A stretch of DNA of 64,000 nucleotides from an uncultured SAR86 cluster bacterium. Its GTDB lineage: Bacteria; Pseudomonadota; Gammaproteobacteria; Magnimaribacterales; D2472. Position 1 is the first letter of the stretch. Every line of letters starts with the position of its first letter. Below the pieces are notes generated by a model that saw nothing but the letters and a program-made list of their open reading frames with translations, made no database searches and was not told the origin of the DNA. The stretch spans positions 260,923 through 324,922 of the forward strand of contig CACBPP010000001.1 of the NCBI GenBank assembly GCA_902541175.1, in the 5' to 3' direction. The position numbers were made by a program, and so were the translations under genes. This document shows, one piece after another, positions 52,712 to 61,661 of this stretch.

Positions 52712-55700
52712 AGGTCTTCTTGAAGATTTAGTAATTCAGTATTCCCACCAAAAGCAACAGAATTTTTTGATACCACTTTTTCGTTAAGGAATTGTAAAAG
52801 ATAGTTTGGACCACCTGCTTTAAAACCACTCCCAGATAATCCAACTCCCCCAAAAGGTTGAGAGCCTACAACTGCGCCTACCATATCCCTATTTATGTAT
52901 ATATTGCCAACGTTAGACATTGAGCCAAAATAATCTGCTCTTGATTCTATCCTGGTATGAATCCCCATCGTTAGTCCATAACCACTATCATTTATTTCAG
53001 CTATTAATTGATCAATCTCATTAGATTTATATTTAAGAATATGAAGAATTGGCCCAAATTGTTCATCTTCTATATCAGAAATGCTATTAATATTAACTAT
53101 AGTTGGATTGATATGTGTTTTTGATTCTTTGCCTTTAAACTGAAATACCTCCATTCCTTTTTGTTTACATTTTGATATGTAATTATTTAAATTTTCTAGA
53201 GCTTTATTATTAATTATCGGCCCTATATCTATATCAAAATTATTTGGATCACCAACAGTTTGAGTTGAAATGTTACCTTTAATCATAGTAACTAGATCAT
53301 CATAAATTTCTTCCTGTATACAAAGCACTCTTAATGCTGAGCACCTTTGTCCAGCGCTATCAAATGCAGACCTTATAACATCATCAGTTACTTGTTCTAA
53401 TAAAGCACTTGAATCAACAATCATTGCATTAATTCCACCTGTTTCAGCGATTAATGGAACTATTTGTTTTTGACTTTTAATAAGATTAGCTTGAATACTT
53501 TTTGCAGTTTTCAATGAGCCTGTAAAAGCTACTCCATGCAGTGGACAAATTTTTGTCAATGTTTCACCATAACTTCCATCACCAAGTATTAATTCCAAAG
53601 CATCTTTTGGTATACCAAGCTCATGAAATTTTTTTACAACTAGATATCCAAGTATTGAGGTATGTTCAGACGGTTTTACAATGACTTTGTTTCCGCATGC
53701 AAGAGCAGCAGAGATTTGACCTATGAGTATTGCAACAGGAAAGTTCCATGGACTTATACACAAGAATCTTCCTTTTGATGTGTATGTAATTAAATTTTCT
53801 TCGCCAGTTGGCCCTTCAAGATCGCTAGCATCAGATATTTTAAGAATTTGATTTGAGTAATACCTCAAAAAGTCTACAGCTTCTCTAATTTCATCGATTG
53901 CATTCTGAATAGTTTTGCCAGCTTCATTAATAAGAAAATATATCAACTCATAGGGTTCTTTTTCTATATTGTCAGCAATTTTATTTATAATCTCTGATCT
54001 TTCATTTGGGCTTGTATTTGACCAAGTTGTTTTTAAACTTTTGGTAAGCGACTGTTTTATGTTTTTAGGATTATCAAAAACCACTGTTCCAATTTCTTTT
54101 TTTGATGAAATTGAGAATATTTTTTCAACATTTTTATTGTCTTCTTCTCTTCCTTCGTAAATTGATTTGGCATCAATTAATTTATCATCAAAATCGGTGA
54201 GTCTATTCTTTAGATTTTCTAAGTTCTCACTCTCTGATATGTCCATACCAGATGAATTTTGTCTATTAATAAATATTTGATTTGGTAATGGAATTTCTTT
54301 TTTTTCACTTTTAACTCTGATATATGGATTTTCAGCTAACCACTCAGAATTAGTATCAGGATCTAGCAGCCTGTTTATGAATGAGCTATTTGCTCCATTC
54401 TCAAGCAATCTTCTTACTAAATAGGGTAATAAATCTTTATAGCTTCCAATCGGAGCATAAACGGAGGGATTATTTTTAATTCCCAGAACTTTAGACGCAC
54501 TTTTATACAAAAGCTCACCCATTCCATATAATCTTTGAAATTCATAATTAAAATCTTTTCCAATATGATGAATTGAAGAGATAGTATGTGCATTATGCGT
54601 GGCAAATTTCGGAAATATTTTTTTGTTTTTGAATATTTCTTTTGCACAAGCAAGATATGCAATGTCAGTAAGTGATTTTTTTGAGAAGACTGGATATCCT
54701 TCGTAGCCTGAAACCTGAGCATGTTTAATTTCATAATCCCAGTATGCTCCTTTTACTAATCTAAGATGCATACCATCTCTTTTATGTAAAATTCCATTTA
54801 ACCAATGAATGACATCAAATGATCTTTTTCCATACGCCTGAAGTGCAATTCCAAACCCTGGCCAGTCTCTGATATTTTTTTCATAAGCAAGTTTTTCAAT
54901 AATATGTAGACTTAAAGAAAGCCTATCTTGTTCTTCCGCATCAATCGTTATTTCAACATCTTTTGATTGAGCATAATTAACTAGTTCTTTTAATTTTGGT
55001 AATAATTCAGATTCTATTTGATTAATTTTTCTCATTTCATATCTTGGATGAAGTGCTGAGATTTTTACTGATACTCCATTAGACAAATTTCTTGCAGTAT
55101 TAATTTTTCCAACTTCATCTATAGCGCTTTTATATGATTCAAAATAATCATCTGCTTGTTGCGGAGTTCTTGCTGCTTCACCAAGCATATCAAAAGAAAA
55201 TACTTCTTTTTCTAAGCCAGACATTTTATTAATGTCTTTAAAATTTCTTCCAATTACAAATTCATGGCTAAGAATTTGCATGGCGGCAAGTACAGCATTT
55301 CTTATTGGCATCTCACCAGATTTTGATACAAGTTCTGATAAAAAGTTATTTGGATTTTCTGACCACTTTGAGGGAGTTTTTACAATTTTTCCAGCAAGCA
55401 GCAATCCCCATGTGGATGCGTTTACAAAGATGCTATCAGCTTGATTTAAATGATCTATCCATTTTCCTTCAGATAATTTTTCAGAAATAATAAGATCTCT
55501 TGTTTTTTTGTCAGGAATTCTTAATACAGATTCAGCAAGACACATTAAAGCAACACCTTCTTTGTTATCCAGGCCATACTCATTTAAAAATGCATCAAGC
55601 TTAGTTCTATCTAGCTTGTTTTTTCTACATAACTCAATTATTTTTTGAGCATTTTTAGATATCTCTTTATCTTCTAAGAACTTAGTTTCATCCGACAAAC

Positions 55701-55749
55701 TTAATAAAAGCTTTTCTTCACAAATAAATTTATTTTTTGCCTCAAGCAT
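52708..55749 (-). CDS. putA: Bifunctional proline dehydrogenase / P5C dehydrogenase
   Basis: Oxidises proline to glutamate in two steps. Residues to about 460 form the FAD-barrel proline dehydrogenase (TIDAEEQDRLSLSL, LRLVKGAYWD, FATHNAHT). About 530-1000 form the aldehyde dehydrogenase (CISPWNFPVAILIGQ, FTGSLKTA, LIAETGG with the catalytic Glu, GQRCSALR with the catalytic Cys). At 1013 residues it is the short form, without the N-terminal ribbon-helix-helix repressor domain of E. coli PutA (1320). It overlaps the M23 gene by 4 nt. A TAAAAT box lies 7 nt before the ATG. Confidence 0.97.
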   Translation of the reverse strand: MLEAKNKFICEEKLLLSLSDETKFLEDKEISKNAQKIIELCRKNKLDRTKLDAFLNEYGLDNKEGVALMCLAESVLRIPDKKTRDLIISEKLSEGKWIDHLNQADSIFVNASTWGLLLAGKIVKTPSKWSENPNNFLSELVSKSGEMPIRNAVLAAMQILSHEFVIGRNFKDINKMSGLEKEVFSFDMLGEAARTPQQADDYFESYKSAIDEVGKINTARNLSNGVSVKISALHPRYEMRKINQIESELLPKLKELVNYAQSKDVEITIDAEEQDRLSLSLHIIEKLAYEKNIRDWPGFGIALQAYGKRSFDVIHWLNGILHKRDGMHLRLVKGAYWDYEIKHAQVSGYEGYPVFSKKSLTDIAYLACAKEIFKNKKIFPKFATHNAHTISSIHHIGKDFNYEFQRLYGMGELLYKSASKVLGIKNNPSVYAPIGSYKDLLPYLVRRLLENGANSSFINRLLDPDTNSEWLAENPYIRVKSEKKEIPLPNQIFINRQNSSGMDISESENLENLKNRLTDFDDKLIDAKSIYEGREEDNKNVEKIFSISSKKEIGTVVFDNPKNIKQSLTKSLKTTWSNTSPNERSEIINKIADNIEKEPYELIYFLINEAGKTIQNAIDEIREAVDFLRYYSNQILKISDASDLEGPTGEENLITYTSKGRFLCISPWNFPVAILIGQISAALACGNKVIVKPSEHTSILGYLVVKKFHELGIPKDALELILGDGSYGETLTKICPLHGVAFTGSLKTAKSIQANLIKSQKQIVPLIAETGGINAMIVDSSALLEQVTDDVIRSAFDSAGQRCSALRVLCIQEEIYDDLVTMIKGNISTQTVGDPNNFDIDIGPIINNKALENLNNYISKCKQKGMEVFQFKGKESKTHINPTIVNINSISDIEDEQFGPILHILKYKSNEIDQLIAEINDSGYGLTMGIHTRIESRADYFGSMSNVGNIYINRDMVGAVVGSQPFGGVGLSGSGFKAGGPNYLLQFLNEKVVSKNSVAFGGNTELLNLQEDL

Positions 55750-55827
55750 AGCAACTATTTTAATGTTTAAGCACTAAGTAGCAACTTTGTGATTCTAATA
55801 ATCTTCCAAAAATACTATGATAGTAAT

Positions 55828-57015
55828 ATGAAGCAAGAACTAAAGCTTATTAAAAGGGGCTCTGATGAAATTCTTACGGAGGAAGACCTACAAAAGAAGC
55901 TTGAATCAGGAAGGCAACTTATTGTAAAAGCTGGATTTGACCCAACAGCTCCAGACCTTCATTTTGGTCACACAGTTTTGCTTAATAAGTTAAGACATTT
56001 CCAAGACTTGGGTCACAAAGTAATATTTTTAATAGGAGACTTCACGGGGAGAATTGGGGATCCATCAGGTACAAATAAGACAAGACCAATTCTTAATTCA
56101 GAAGATCTTGTTAAAAACGCTAAGACATATGAAAAGCAAGTTTTTAAAATATTAAAAAAGGAACTTACCGAGGTTAGATTCAATTCAGAGTGGTGTGATG
56201 ACTTAGGTGCAAATGGATTAATAAAACTCGCTTCAAAATATAATGTTGCTAGAATGCTAGAAAGAGATGACTTTAATAAGCGTTTTACATCGAATAAAAG
56301 TATTGCTATTCATGAGTTTCTATATCCTCTAGTTCAAGGATATGATTCTGTAGCTTTAAAAGCAGATGTAGAATGTGGAGGAACTGACCAAAAGTTTAAT
56401 CTTTTGGTTGGAAGAGAATTACAAAGAGACTATGACCAGGAACCTCAAGTTGTAATTACTGTTCCAATATTAGAGGGTCTAGATGGAGTAAACAAAATGT
56501 CTAAATCTCTAGATAACTATATTGCAATTGATGAGGAGCCGAACGAGATGTTTGGGAAAATTATGTCCATTTCTGACGAATTAATGTGGCGATGGTTTGA
56601 TTTGCTTAGTTTTATTCCCGAGGATGATATCTCTAGTTTAAAAAATGAAATGAAAAACGGTAAAAATCCAAGAGATATTAAATTCATATTAGCTGAAGAA
56701 CTTGTAGACAGATTTCATAAACAAGGAGATGGTGAAAAATGTAGGGAAATATTTTTAAATAGATTTCAAAAAGGCAATATACCTGATGAAATTGAATCTA
56801 AAACAATAGATATTGATGAAGATTCTATTTTATTGGTTAATCTATTGAAAGAATCAGGAATGATCGCTAGCGTTTCAGAGGGAAATAGATTAATTCAACA
56901 AGGAGGAATAAAGATTAATTCAGAAAAAGTTTCGGATTCAAAATTTGAAATAGATAAAGGCACAGAAAATATTTACCAAGTTGGAAAAAGAAAGTTTCTA
57001 AAAATCAAGATATGA
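55828..57015 (+). CDS. tyrS: Tyrosyl-tRNA synthetase
   Basis: Class I synthetase charging tRNA-Tyr. Signature HIGH appears as HFGH in [13 protein letters not shown], and KMSKS in [11 protein letters not shown]; an S4 RNA-binding domain lies at the C-terminus ([16 protein letters not shown]). The start at 55828 ([11 protein letters not shown]) is preferred to an upstream GTG at 55789, because the N-terminus then fits the family and a TATGAT box lies 6 nt upstream. The stop overlaps the next ATG (ATGA). Confidence 0.96.
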   Translation: MKQELKLIKRGSDEILTEEDLQKKLESGRQLIVKAGFDPTAPDLHFGHTVLLNKLRHFQDLGHKVIFLIGDFTGRIGDPSGTNKTRPILNSEDLVKNAKTYEKQVFKILKKELTEVRFNSEWCDDLGANGLIKLASKYNVARMLERDDFNKRFTSNKSIAIHEFLYPLVQGYDSVALKADVECGGTDQKFNLLVGRELQRDYDQEPQVVITVPILEGLDGVNKMSKSLDNYIAIDEEPNEMFGKIMSISDELMWRWFDLLSFIPEDDISSLKNEMKNGKNPRDIKFILAEELVDRFHKQGDGEKCREIFLNRFQKGNIPDEIESKTIDIDEDSILLVNLLKESGMIASVSEGNRLIQQGGIKINSEKVSDSKFEIDKGTENIYQVGKRKFLKIKI

Positions 57016-57467
57016 ATAAAATATTTTTTGTATCATGCCTTCTAATAATTTTGACAGGTTGTGTTCAAGATAGTCCAAATATTAAACAAATAGAAAATTT
57101 ACAATTCTTCATAGACAATAAATCTGATAATAGAGTTACTGAAATTGAATCAGGACTTCAATATCTTGTATTAGAGGAGGGAAATCCTGAAGGAATATCA
57201 CCAAACTCAGATCAAATTATTTCTGCCCACTTTCATGGGACACTCACTAATGGTAAGGTTTTTTGGAGTTCTTTGGATTCTGAACCATTAACAATCGAAT
57301 TATCTAAATTGATCATAGGGTGTCAAAAAATAATTTCATTAATGAAGGTAGGAGACAAATGGAGAGCATTTATAGATCCTACTATGGCCTATGGAGAGGA
57401 GGGAAGACCAGGTATACCTTCAAATTCTATTCTTATATTTGATATAGAGCTAATTGCAGTTAATTAA
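57012..57467 (+). CDS. FKBP-type peptidyl-prolyl isomerase lipoprotein
   Basis: 151-residue lipoprotein with lipobox LTGC at about residue 16. The mature part starts with a short linker and holds one FKBP domain: [51 protein letters not shown] and [14 protein letters not shown]. Some drug-site aromatic residues are altered, so isomerase activity is likely but not certain. It folds or chaperones proteins in the periplasm. It is coupled to tyrS by a 4-nt overlap and overlaps the convergent desaturase by 4 nt. Confidence 0.9.
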   Translation: MNKIFFVSCLLIILTGCVQDSPNIKQIENLQFFIDNKSDNRVTEIESGLQYLVLEEGNPEGISPNSDQIISAHFHGTLTNGKVFWSSLDSEPLTIELSKLIIGCQKIISLMKVGDKWRAFIDPTMAYGEEGRPGIPSNSILIFDIELIAVN

Positions 57468-58363
57468 ATTTTAATTAGAGGATTGTAGGTAATTCTGTCA
57501 GGTATTTCTTCCGCACCAGGAACCCCTCTGGCTATTAAAAATGGTTTCAATTCTTCAATTGCTCTTGGCTCATCATAATGGCCAATATTTGGATGAAGAT
57601 GGTGAACAAAATGTAATTGCATTGAGTGGTTAATATATCTTGGCATCCAATGTTGCCAAAATCTTGTGTTTTTATATCTACCAATTTCAGTACCAATATG
57701 TGGATAATATGAAAAGAAAAGAGTTGTGTATAAGACACCTATCTTTGCAGGCAACCACCACAAAAGTAATGTTTGAAGTGGGAAAAGAAAAACTAGTGAC
57801 ATTAAAGTTAATCTGTAAGCTAAAGAAACTTTTACTCCTTTTTCAAAAGCTTTTTGGAAAGCAGCATCACTAGAATATACCTCTTTGTATTTTTGGTAGT
57901 CTGGAGATGTACCATCAAGTGAAAGTAAGATAACTTCTTTTACAGATTTTGCATTCGAAGTTAAAAAATCAGGATCTTTATCATCATGATTTGTATATGC
58001 ATGATGCTTCATGTGCGTCACTCTCAATATTTCATATGGAAACATTACGGTTATCAGAGTAATGTGCCCAACTAATGCGTCAATCCATCTTTTCTTAGGA
58101 TCACCTCTTGAGTAGTTTCCATGCTGTGCTTCATGAGACGGTAGGTAAGCCATACAAGCACAAAAGCAAGCTACTATAAATCCTAGCCATAGAGGAATAA
58201 TTTCAAACATAACCAATGGCCATAAACTTAACCATACACAGGCTTGACCAATGCCAATTAGAATCATTTCCCATTGAAATCTTTGAGCATATTTTTTAGC
58301 AACAGCTTTTTCTTTTTCAAATGAAAACTCTTCAGATACAGCATCTTTGATATCTACACCCAT
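57464..58363 (-). CDS. Fatty acid desaturase family protein
   Basis: Membrane di-iron desaturase or hydroxylase of about 299 residues with the three histidine clusters in order: HEAQHG, HMKHH and HFVHHLHP. Hydrophobic helices lie between the clusters. The substrate (fatty acyl lipid, sterol or carotenoid) cannot be determined; a role in membrane fluidity is plausible. The start at 58363 is chosen because GAGG lies 9 nt upstream; the ATG at 58369 is too close to that site. The upstream 65-residue membrane gene overlaps its start. Confidence 0.87.
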   Translation of the reverse strand: MGVDIKDAVSEEFSFEKEKAVAKKYAQRFQWEMILIGIGQACVWLSLWPLVMFEIIPLWLGFIVACFCACMAYLPSHEAQHGNYSRGDPKKRWIDALVGHITLITVMFPYEILRVTHMKHHAYTNHDDKDPDFLTSNAKSVKEVILLSLDGTSPDYQKYKEVYSSDAAFQKAFEKGVKVSLAYRLTLMSLVFLFPLQTLLLWWLPAKIGVLYTTLFFSYYPHIGTEIGRYKNTRFWQHWMPRYINHSMQLHFVHHLHPNIGHYDEPRAIEELKPFLIARGVPGAEEIPDRITYNPLIKI

Positions 58364-58551
58364 AACCATTTTCCTCTAATGTGTGCCACTAGCCCAATAA
58401 CAAAACCTGTTAGAAAACTAATTAATGAAAGATATGGAACTTGATTTAAGACAACAAGTTCTTGAGAAACTGCATTTAATACACTTCCAATAAAAATTAA
58501 ACCAAACCATATCTTGTTATGATCAAGAATGATTTCTAGAAATTTTTCCAT
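58354..58551 (-). CDS. Small two-helix membrane protein
   Basis: 65 residues with two hydrophobic stretches (IWFGLIFIGSVLNAV and YLSLISFLTGFVIGLVAHI) and a basic-aromatic end (RGKWLWV). No family recognised. Its stop lies just inside the start of the desaturase gene, so the two are coupled and may work together in the membrane. It begins about 30 nt after the tRNA-Ile 3' end on the same strand; a TAAAAT box lies 5 nt before its ATG. Confidence 0.6.
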   Translation of the reverse strand: MEKFLEIILDHNKIWFGLIFIGSVLNAVSQELVVLNQVPYLSLISFLTGFVIGLVAHIRGKWLWV

Positions 58552-58581
58552 GACTTATTTTATCAGAACTTTTTCAAATAA

Positions 58582-58660
58582 TGGTGGGCCTGGGAAGACT
58601 CGAACTTCCGACCTCTCGATTATCAGTCGAACGCTCTAACCAAAACTGAGCTACAGGCCC
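58582..58660 (-). tRNA. tRNA-Ile (anticodon GAT)
   Basis: Full cloverleaf on the minus strand. The acceptor arm is GGGCCTG/CAGGCCC with discriminator A and encoded CCA. The anticodon arm TTCGA-CTGATAA-TCGAG gives anticodon GAT (isoleucine). The T arm contains GTTCGAGTC. The D loop is enlarged (CAGTTTTGGTTAGAG), making the gene 79 nt rather than the usual 77. It stands alone, not in a 16S-23S spacer where this isoacceptor often lies. Confidence 0.93.
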
Positions 58661-58674
58661 TATAACGAATGAGC

Positions 58675-58703
58675 ATTCTACCTTTGAATTTAGATTTGGA
58701 CAA
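58675..58703 (-). promoter_or_regulatory. Predicted promoter of tRNA-Ile
   Basis: On the minus strand, TTGTCC (58698-58703) and TAGAAT (58675-58680) are spaced 17 nt apart. The expected start is about 8 nt before the tRNA 5' end. It sits between the stop of the upstream membrane-protein gene and the tRNA. Confidence 0.55.
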
Positions 58704-58708
58704 TTAAT

Positions 58709-59383
58709 CTAGTTAGTTTTAATAGATTTATATAGAGTGAAATATATATAACCTAGTGGAATGGTCATCGCATATTCAATTGAAGAATTTATAACTGCTT
58801 GAGCATAACCTGCGGGCACAATATTACTAACAATTAAAACTGAAAATAATATTAAAAGAACAAAAATTAAGGTAAACATAAATAACCTTGATCCATGTTC
58901 ATCAGTTTTTTCCCATGAAGCACCTATCGATTCAAAAACTTTGCTATCTTCAAACATAATATGAGCTGCATATAAAGAAAATCTTGCAGTTAAGTAAATG
59001 CCTGGAAGAATTAACAAAAGGAAGCCAAAAGCTGATGCTATAGCGACCAATATATATGCACCGGCGATCGGAAAAAACTTTGTAAGACCAGCTTGTAATG
59101 CATTAATTGGATTTATATCTTGTTTTGAGTCAATTGCCATGTAGCTTACCCAAAGCCCTCCAATAAGTGAAATTTGTAAGACTAAACCAGTGATGGTAAC
59201 TAGCCCGATTATTAACCCATTTGATTCAAAAAACCCTACGAAATCTTCTGGTTGAGTCATTTCTCCTAGAGGCATAATTAAAAAAGCTGACAAACTTTCT
59301 ATTACTATTAGGGGCAAACCTAAAGCTAAAAAATATTTCCAATTTGAAAATGCAAATTCCCAAGAACTTTTAAATTGATTCAT
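58709..59383 (-). CDS. Polytopic membrane protein (YciC/UPF0259-like)
   Basis: 224-residue inner-membrane protein with about six hydrophobic helices; the opening FKSSWEFAFSNWKYFLALG and the middle FGFLLLILPGIYLTARFSLYAA (split here only for description) resemble the YciC/UPF0259 and related DUF975-like families. Function unknown. The start at 59383 (MNQFKSS) is preferred over 59455, which would extend through the divergent gene's promoter; a TACAAT box lies 6 nt before it. Confidence 0.7.
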   Translation of the reverse strand: MNQFKSSWEFAFSNWKYFLALGLPLIVIESLSAFLIMPLGEMTQPEDFVGFFESNGLIIGLVTITGLVLQISLIGGLWVSYMAIDSKQDINPINALQAGLTKFFPIAGAYILVAIASAFGFLLLILPGIYLTARFSLYAAHIMFEDSKVFESIGASWEKTDEHGSRLFMFTLIFVLLILFSVLIVSNIVPAGYAQAVINSSIEYAMTIPLGYIYFTLYKSIKTN

Positions 59384-59411
59384 ATGGCAATTGTAAAGTA
59401 ATATGCAATTT

Positions 59412-61511
59412 ATGTATAAATTATGTCTAAATATATTTTTAATATTAATTATCACATCTTGTTCAAATCAGAATTCATCTGGTTATCCTGAAACTAAAAA
59501 AGAAAAATTTACTGAAACTATCCATGGATACGAAATATCAGATTCCTACAGATGGCTTGAAGATTTTACAAGCGATGATTCTCTTGATTGGGTTAAGAGA
59601 CAAAATAAATTTACTAAAACATTTATCAGTAAAAATAATTACAAAAAGGACATAGCAAACTATCTTGAGCAAATTTGGGAGAATGAATCTATTTCCATCC
59701 CTTACAAGCAGGAAGGCAAGACTTTTTACTATTTCAATGACGGATCTTTCCAACAGAGTAAATTGATGATCAAGGACTGTGACAAGTGTGATGAACGTGT
59801 CTTAATTGATCCAAATACTTTTTCAGATGATGGGACCATATCTCTAGGCGGCACAAGTGTTAATAATTCAGCTGATATGATTGCTTTTTCAATTTCTGAT
59901 GGAGGATCAGACTGGAGAGTTTGGAAAGTGTTAGATATTGAAACCGGTGAAGTACTTGAAGACGAAATTAAATGGGCTAAATTTTCAGGTGCATCCTGGG
60001 AGAATGATGATTCAGGTTTTTTCTATCAAAAATATGATGAGCCACAGGGAGAGCTCTTAAAGGAAGTAAATGAGTCTCCAAAATTAATGTTTCATAAAAT
60101 TGGTACAGATCAATCTGAAGACTATGTTGTATATGAGAATCCAGACCAACCAAGATGGGGTTGGGGCATAAACGTAATAGAAGATACTAATATTAAGATT
60201 TTATCTATATCTGAAGGAACAGATGAGAGAAATAGGCTATATATACAGCTAAATACTGGTGAAAAATTCATTCCTTTAATTGATGATTTGATAGGAGCAT
60301 ATAGTTTTATAGACAGCAAAGATGGCATTTTATGGTTTTACACTACAGAAGGTGCTCCAAATGGGAAAATCGTAAATTTAGAAATAAAAAATGGCTCCTT
60401 TGTATGGAATGATGTTATACAAGAATCAGGAAATTCTATTCGGTCTGTAAATGTTATAAATAATTCATTTGTCATAAATTATTTAGTCGATACTTTTTCC
60501 AGTATAAAAATTTTTGATTTGTCAGGAAATTTTGTTCAAGATCTTGAGTTACCAAAAAATGGAACCATTGGAGGATTTGGTGGAGAGATCGATGACACTG
60601 AAACTTATTTTTCAGTTTCAAATTACGTTACTCCAAGAGAGATATATGAAATTAATTTGGATTCATTAGAAGTAAAGCTTTTTTGGAAAGAAGAAATTGA
60701 TGGATATGATTCAGAGGATTATGTTTCAGAATTAAAATTTTATCCTTCAAAAGACGGAACAAAAATTCCTATTCATATTAGTTACAAAAAAGGGCTAGAA
60801 ATAAATCAAGATACTCCTTTGATGTTATATGGATATGGTGGATTTAATATTTCACTTTTACCAGGTTTTAGAAAAACTCATGCTGCTTGGAAAAATTTAG
60901 GTGGAGTATATGCTGTAGCAAATTTAAGAGGTGGTGGAGAGTATGGCAGTGAATGGCATGAAGCTGGAATGTTATTAAACAAACAAAATGTTTTTGATGA
61001 TTTTGCATTTGCTGCAAAATTTCTTCATGAAAATAATATTGGATCTGAAAAAACTACTGCAATTATTGGTGGTTCAAATGGAGGACTTCTTGTTGCAGCT
61101 ACCATGTTACAAAACCCTGATTTATTCAAAGTTGCTATTCCCCAAGTTGGAGTTCTTGATATGCTGAGGTTCAGTAAATTTACAATTGGTTGGGCATGGG
61201 AGAGTGATTACGGATCCGTAGATAAAAAAGATGAGTTCGAAAATCTTTTAGCTTATAGTCCACTTCATAACATTGAGAAAGATAAATGTTATCCAACTAC
61301 ATTGGTAACTACAGCAAGTCGTGATGATCGAGTTGTTCCATCTCATTCATATAAATTTGCAGCCAAACTTCAAGAATACCAGGGTTGCGAAAATCCAATA
61401 TTAATTCGGATTGAAGATAGAGCGGGGCATGGAGCCGGCACTCCAAAAGATAAAATCATAAATCAGATTTCAGAGATTTATGGTTACGCTTTAAAAGAAA
61501 TATCTAGTTAA
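59412..61511 (+). CDS. Prolyl oligopeptidase family serine peptidase (S9A), lipoprotein
   Basis: About 699 residues: lipoprotein signal (LIITSC), an N-terminal seven-bladed propeller starting TIHGYEISDSYRWLED, and a C-terminal alpha/beta-hydrolase domain. The catalytic triad is visible as Ser in GGSNGGLLVAA, Asp in SRDDRVVPSHS, and His in RAGHGAG. It cleaves short peptides after proline, probably in the periplasm. The start at 59412 is favoured by a TAATAT box 7 nt upstream; the ATG at 59403 is in frame and possible. Confidence 0.93.
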   Translation: MYKLCLNIFLILIITSCSNQNSSGYPETKKEKFTETIHGYEISDSYRWLEDFTSDDSLDWVKRQNKFTKTFISKNNYKKDIANYLEQIWENESISIPYKQEGKTFYYFNDGSFQQSKLMIKDCDKCDERVLIDPNTFSDDGTISLGGTSVNNSADMIAFSISDGGSDWRVWKVLDIETGEVLEDEIKWAKFSGASWENDDSGFFYQKYDEPQGELLKEVNESPKLMFHKIGTDQSEDYVVYENPDQPRWGWGINVIEDTNIKILSISEGTDERNRLYIQLNTGEKFIPLIDDLIGAYSFIDSKDGILWFYTTEGAPNGKIVNLEIKNGSFVWNDVIQESGNSIRSVNVINNSFVINYLVDTFSSIKIFDLSGNFVQDLELPKNGTIGGFGGEIDDTETYFSVSNYVTPREIYEINLDSLEVKLFWKEEIDGYDSEDYVSELKFYPSKDGTKIPIHISYKKGLEINQDTPLMLYGYGGFNISLLPGFRKTHAAWKNLGGVYAVANLRGGGEYGSEWHEAGMLLNKQNVFDDFAFAAKFLHENNIGSEKTTAIIGGSNGGLLVAATMLQNPDLFKVAIPQVGVLDMLRFSKFTIGWAWESDYGSVDKKDEFENLLAYSPLHNIEKDKCYPTTLVTTASRDDRVVPSHSYKFAAKLQEYQGCENPILIRIEDRAGHGAGTPKDKIINQISEIYGYALKEISS

Positions 61512-61543
61512 TACGAAATATTTTAATTACATTTAGATCATGT

Positions 61544-61572
61544 TGGATTTAATTGAAAATCTGACATATTAT
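61544..61572 (+). promoter_or_regulatory. Predicted promoter of the thiamine uptake operon
   Basis: TTGGAT at 61544-61549 and TATTAT at 61567-61572 with about 17 nt spacing. The expected start, near 61580, is the first base of the riboswitch P1 stem. Confidence 0.5.
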
Positions 61573-61579
61573 GTAATTA

Positions 61580-61661
61580 ATGCAAAGGGGTGGCAATTTT
61601 GCCTGAGATCTTTTGAAACTCTTTGAACCTGATCAACACAATAGTTGCGGAGGAATTGCAT
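61580..61661 (+). promoter_or_regulatory. TPP riboswitch (Thi box)
   Basis: Contains the conserved core segments in order: GGGGTG (P2 5' side), CTGAGA at 61603-61608, CTTTGAACCTGATC at 61621-61634 and GCGGAGGAA at 61648-61656. P1 is closed by ATGCAA (61580-61585) with TTGCAT (61656-61661), directly before the ATG at 61662. P3 is very short (GGCA/TGCC). The GGAGG ribosome binding site at 61649-61653 lies inside the aptamer's 3' strand, so ligand binding should hide it and block translation. Confidence 0.93.

Noticed and set aside
61623-61661. Longer start of the TonB-dependent receptor
   Set aside because: The extra 13 codons are the conserved CTTTGAACCTGATC and 3' strand of the TPP aptamer; the signal peptide begins at 61662.
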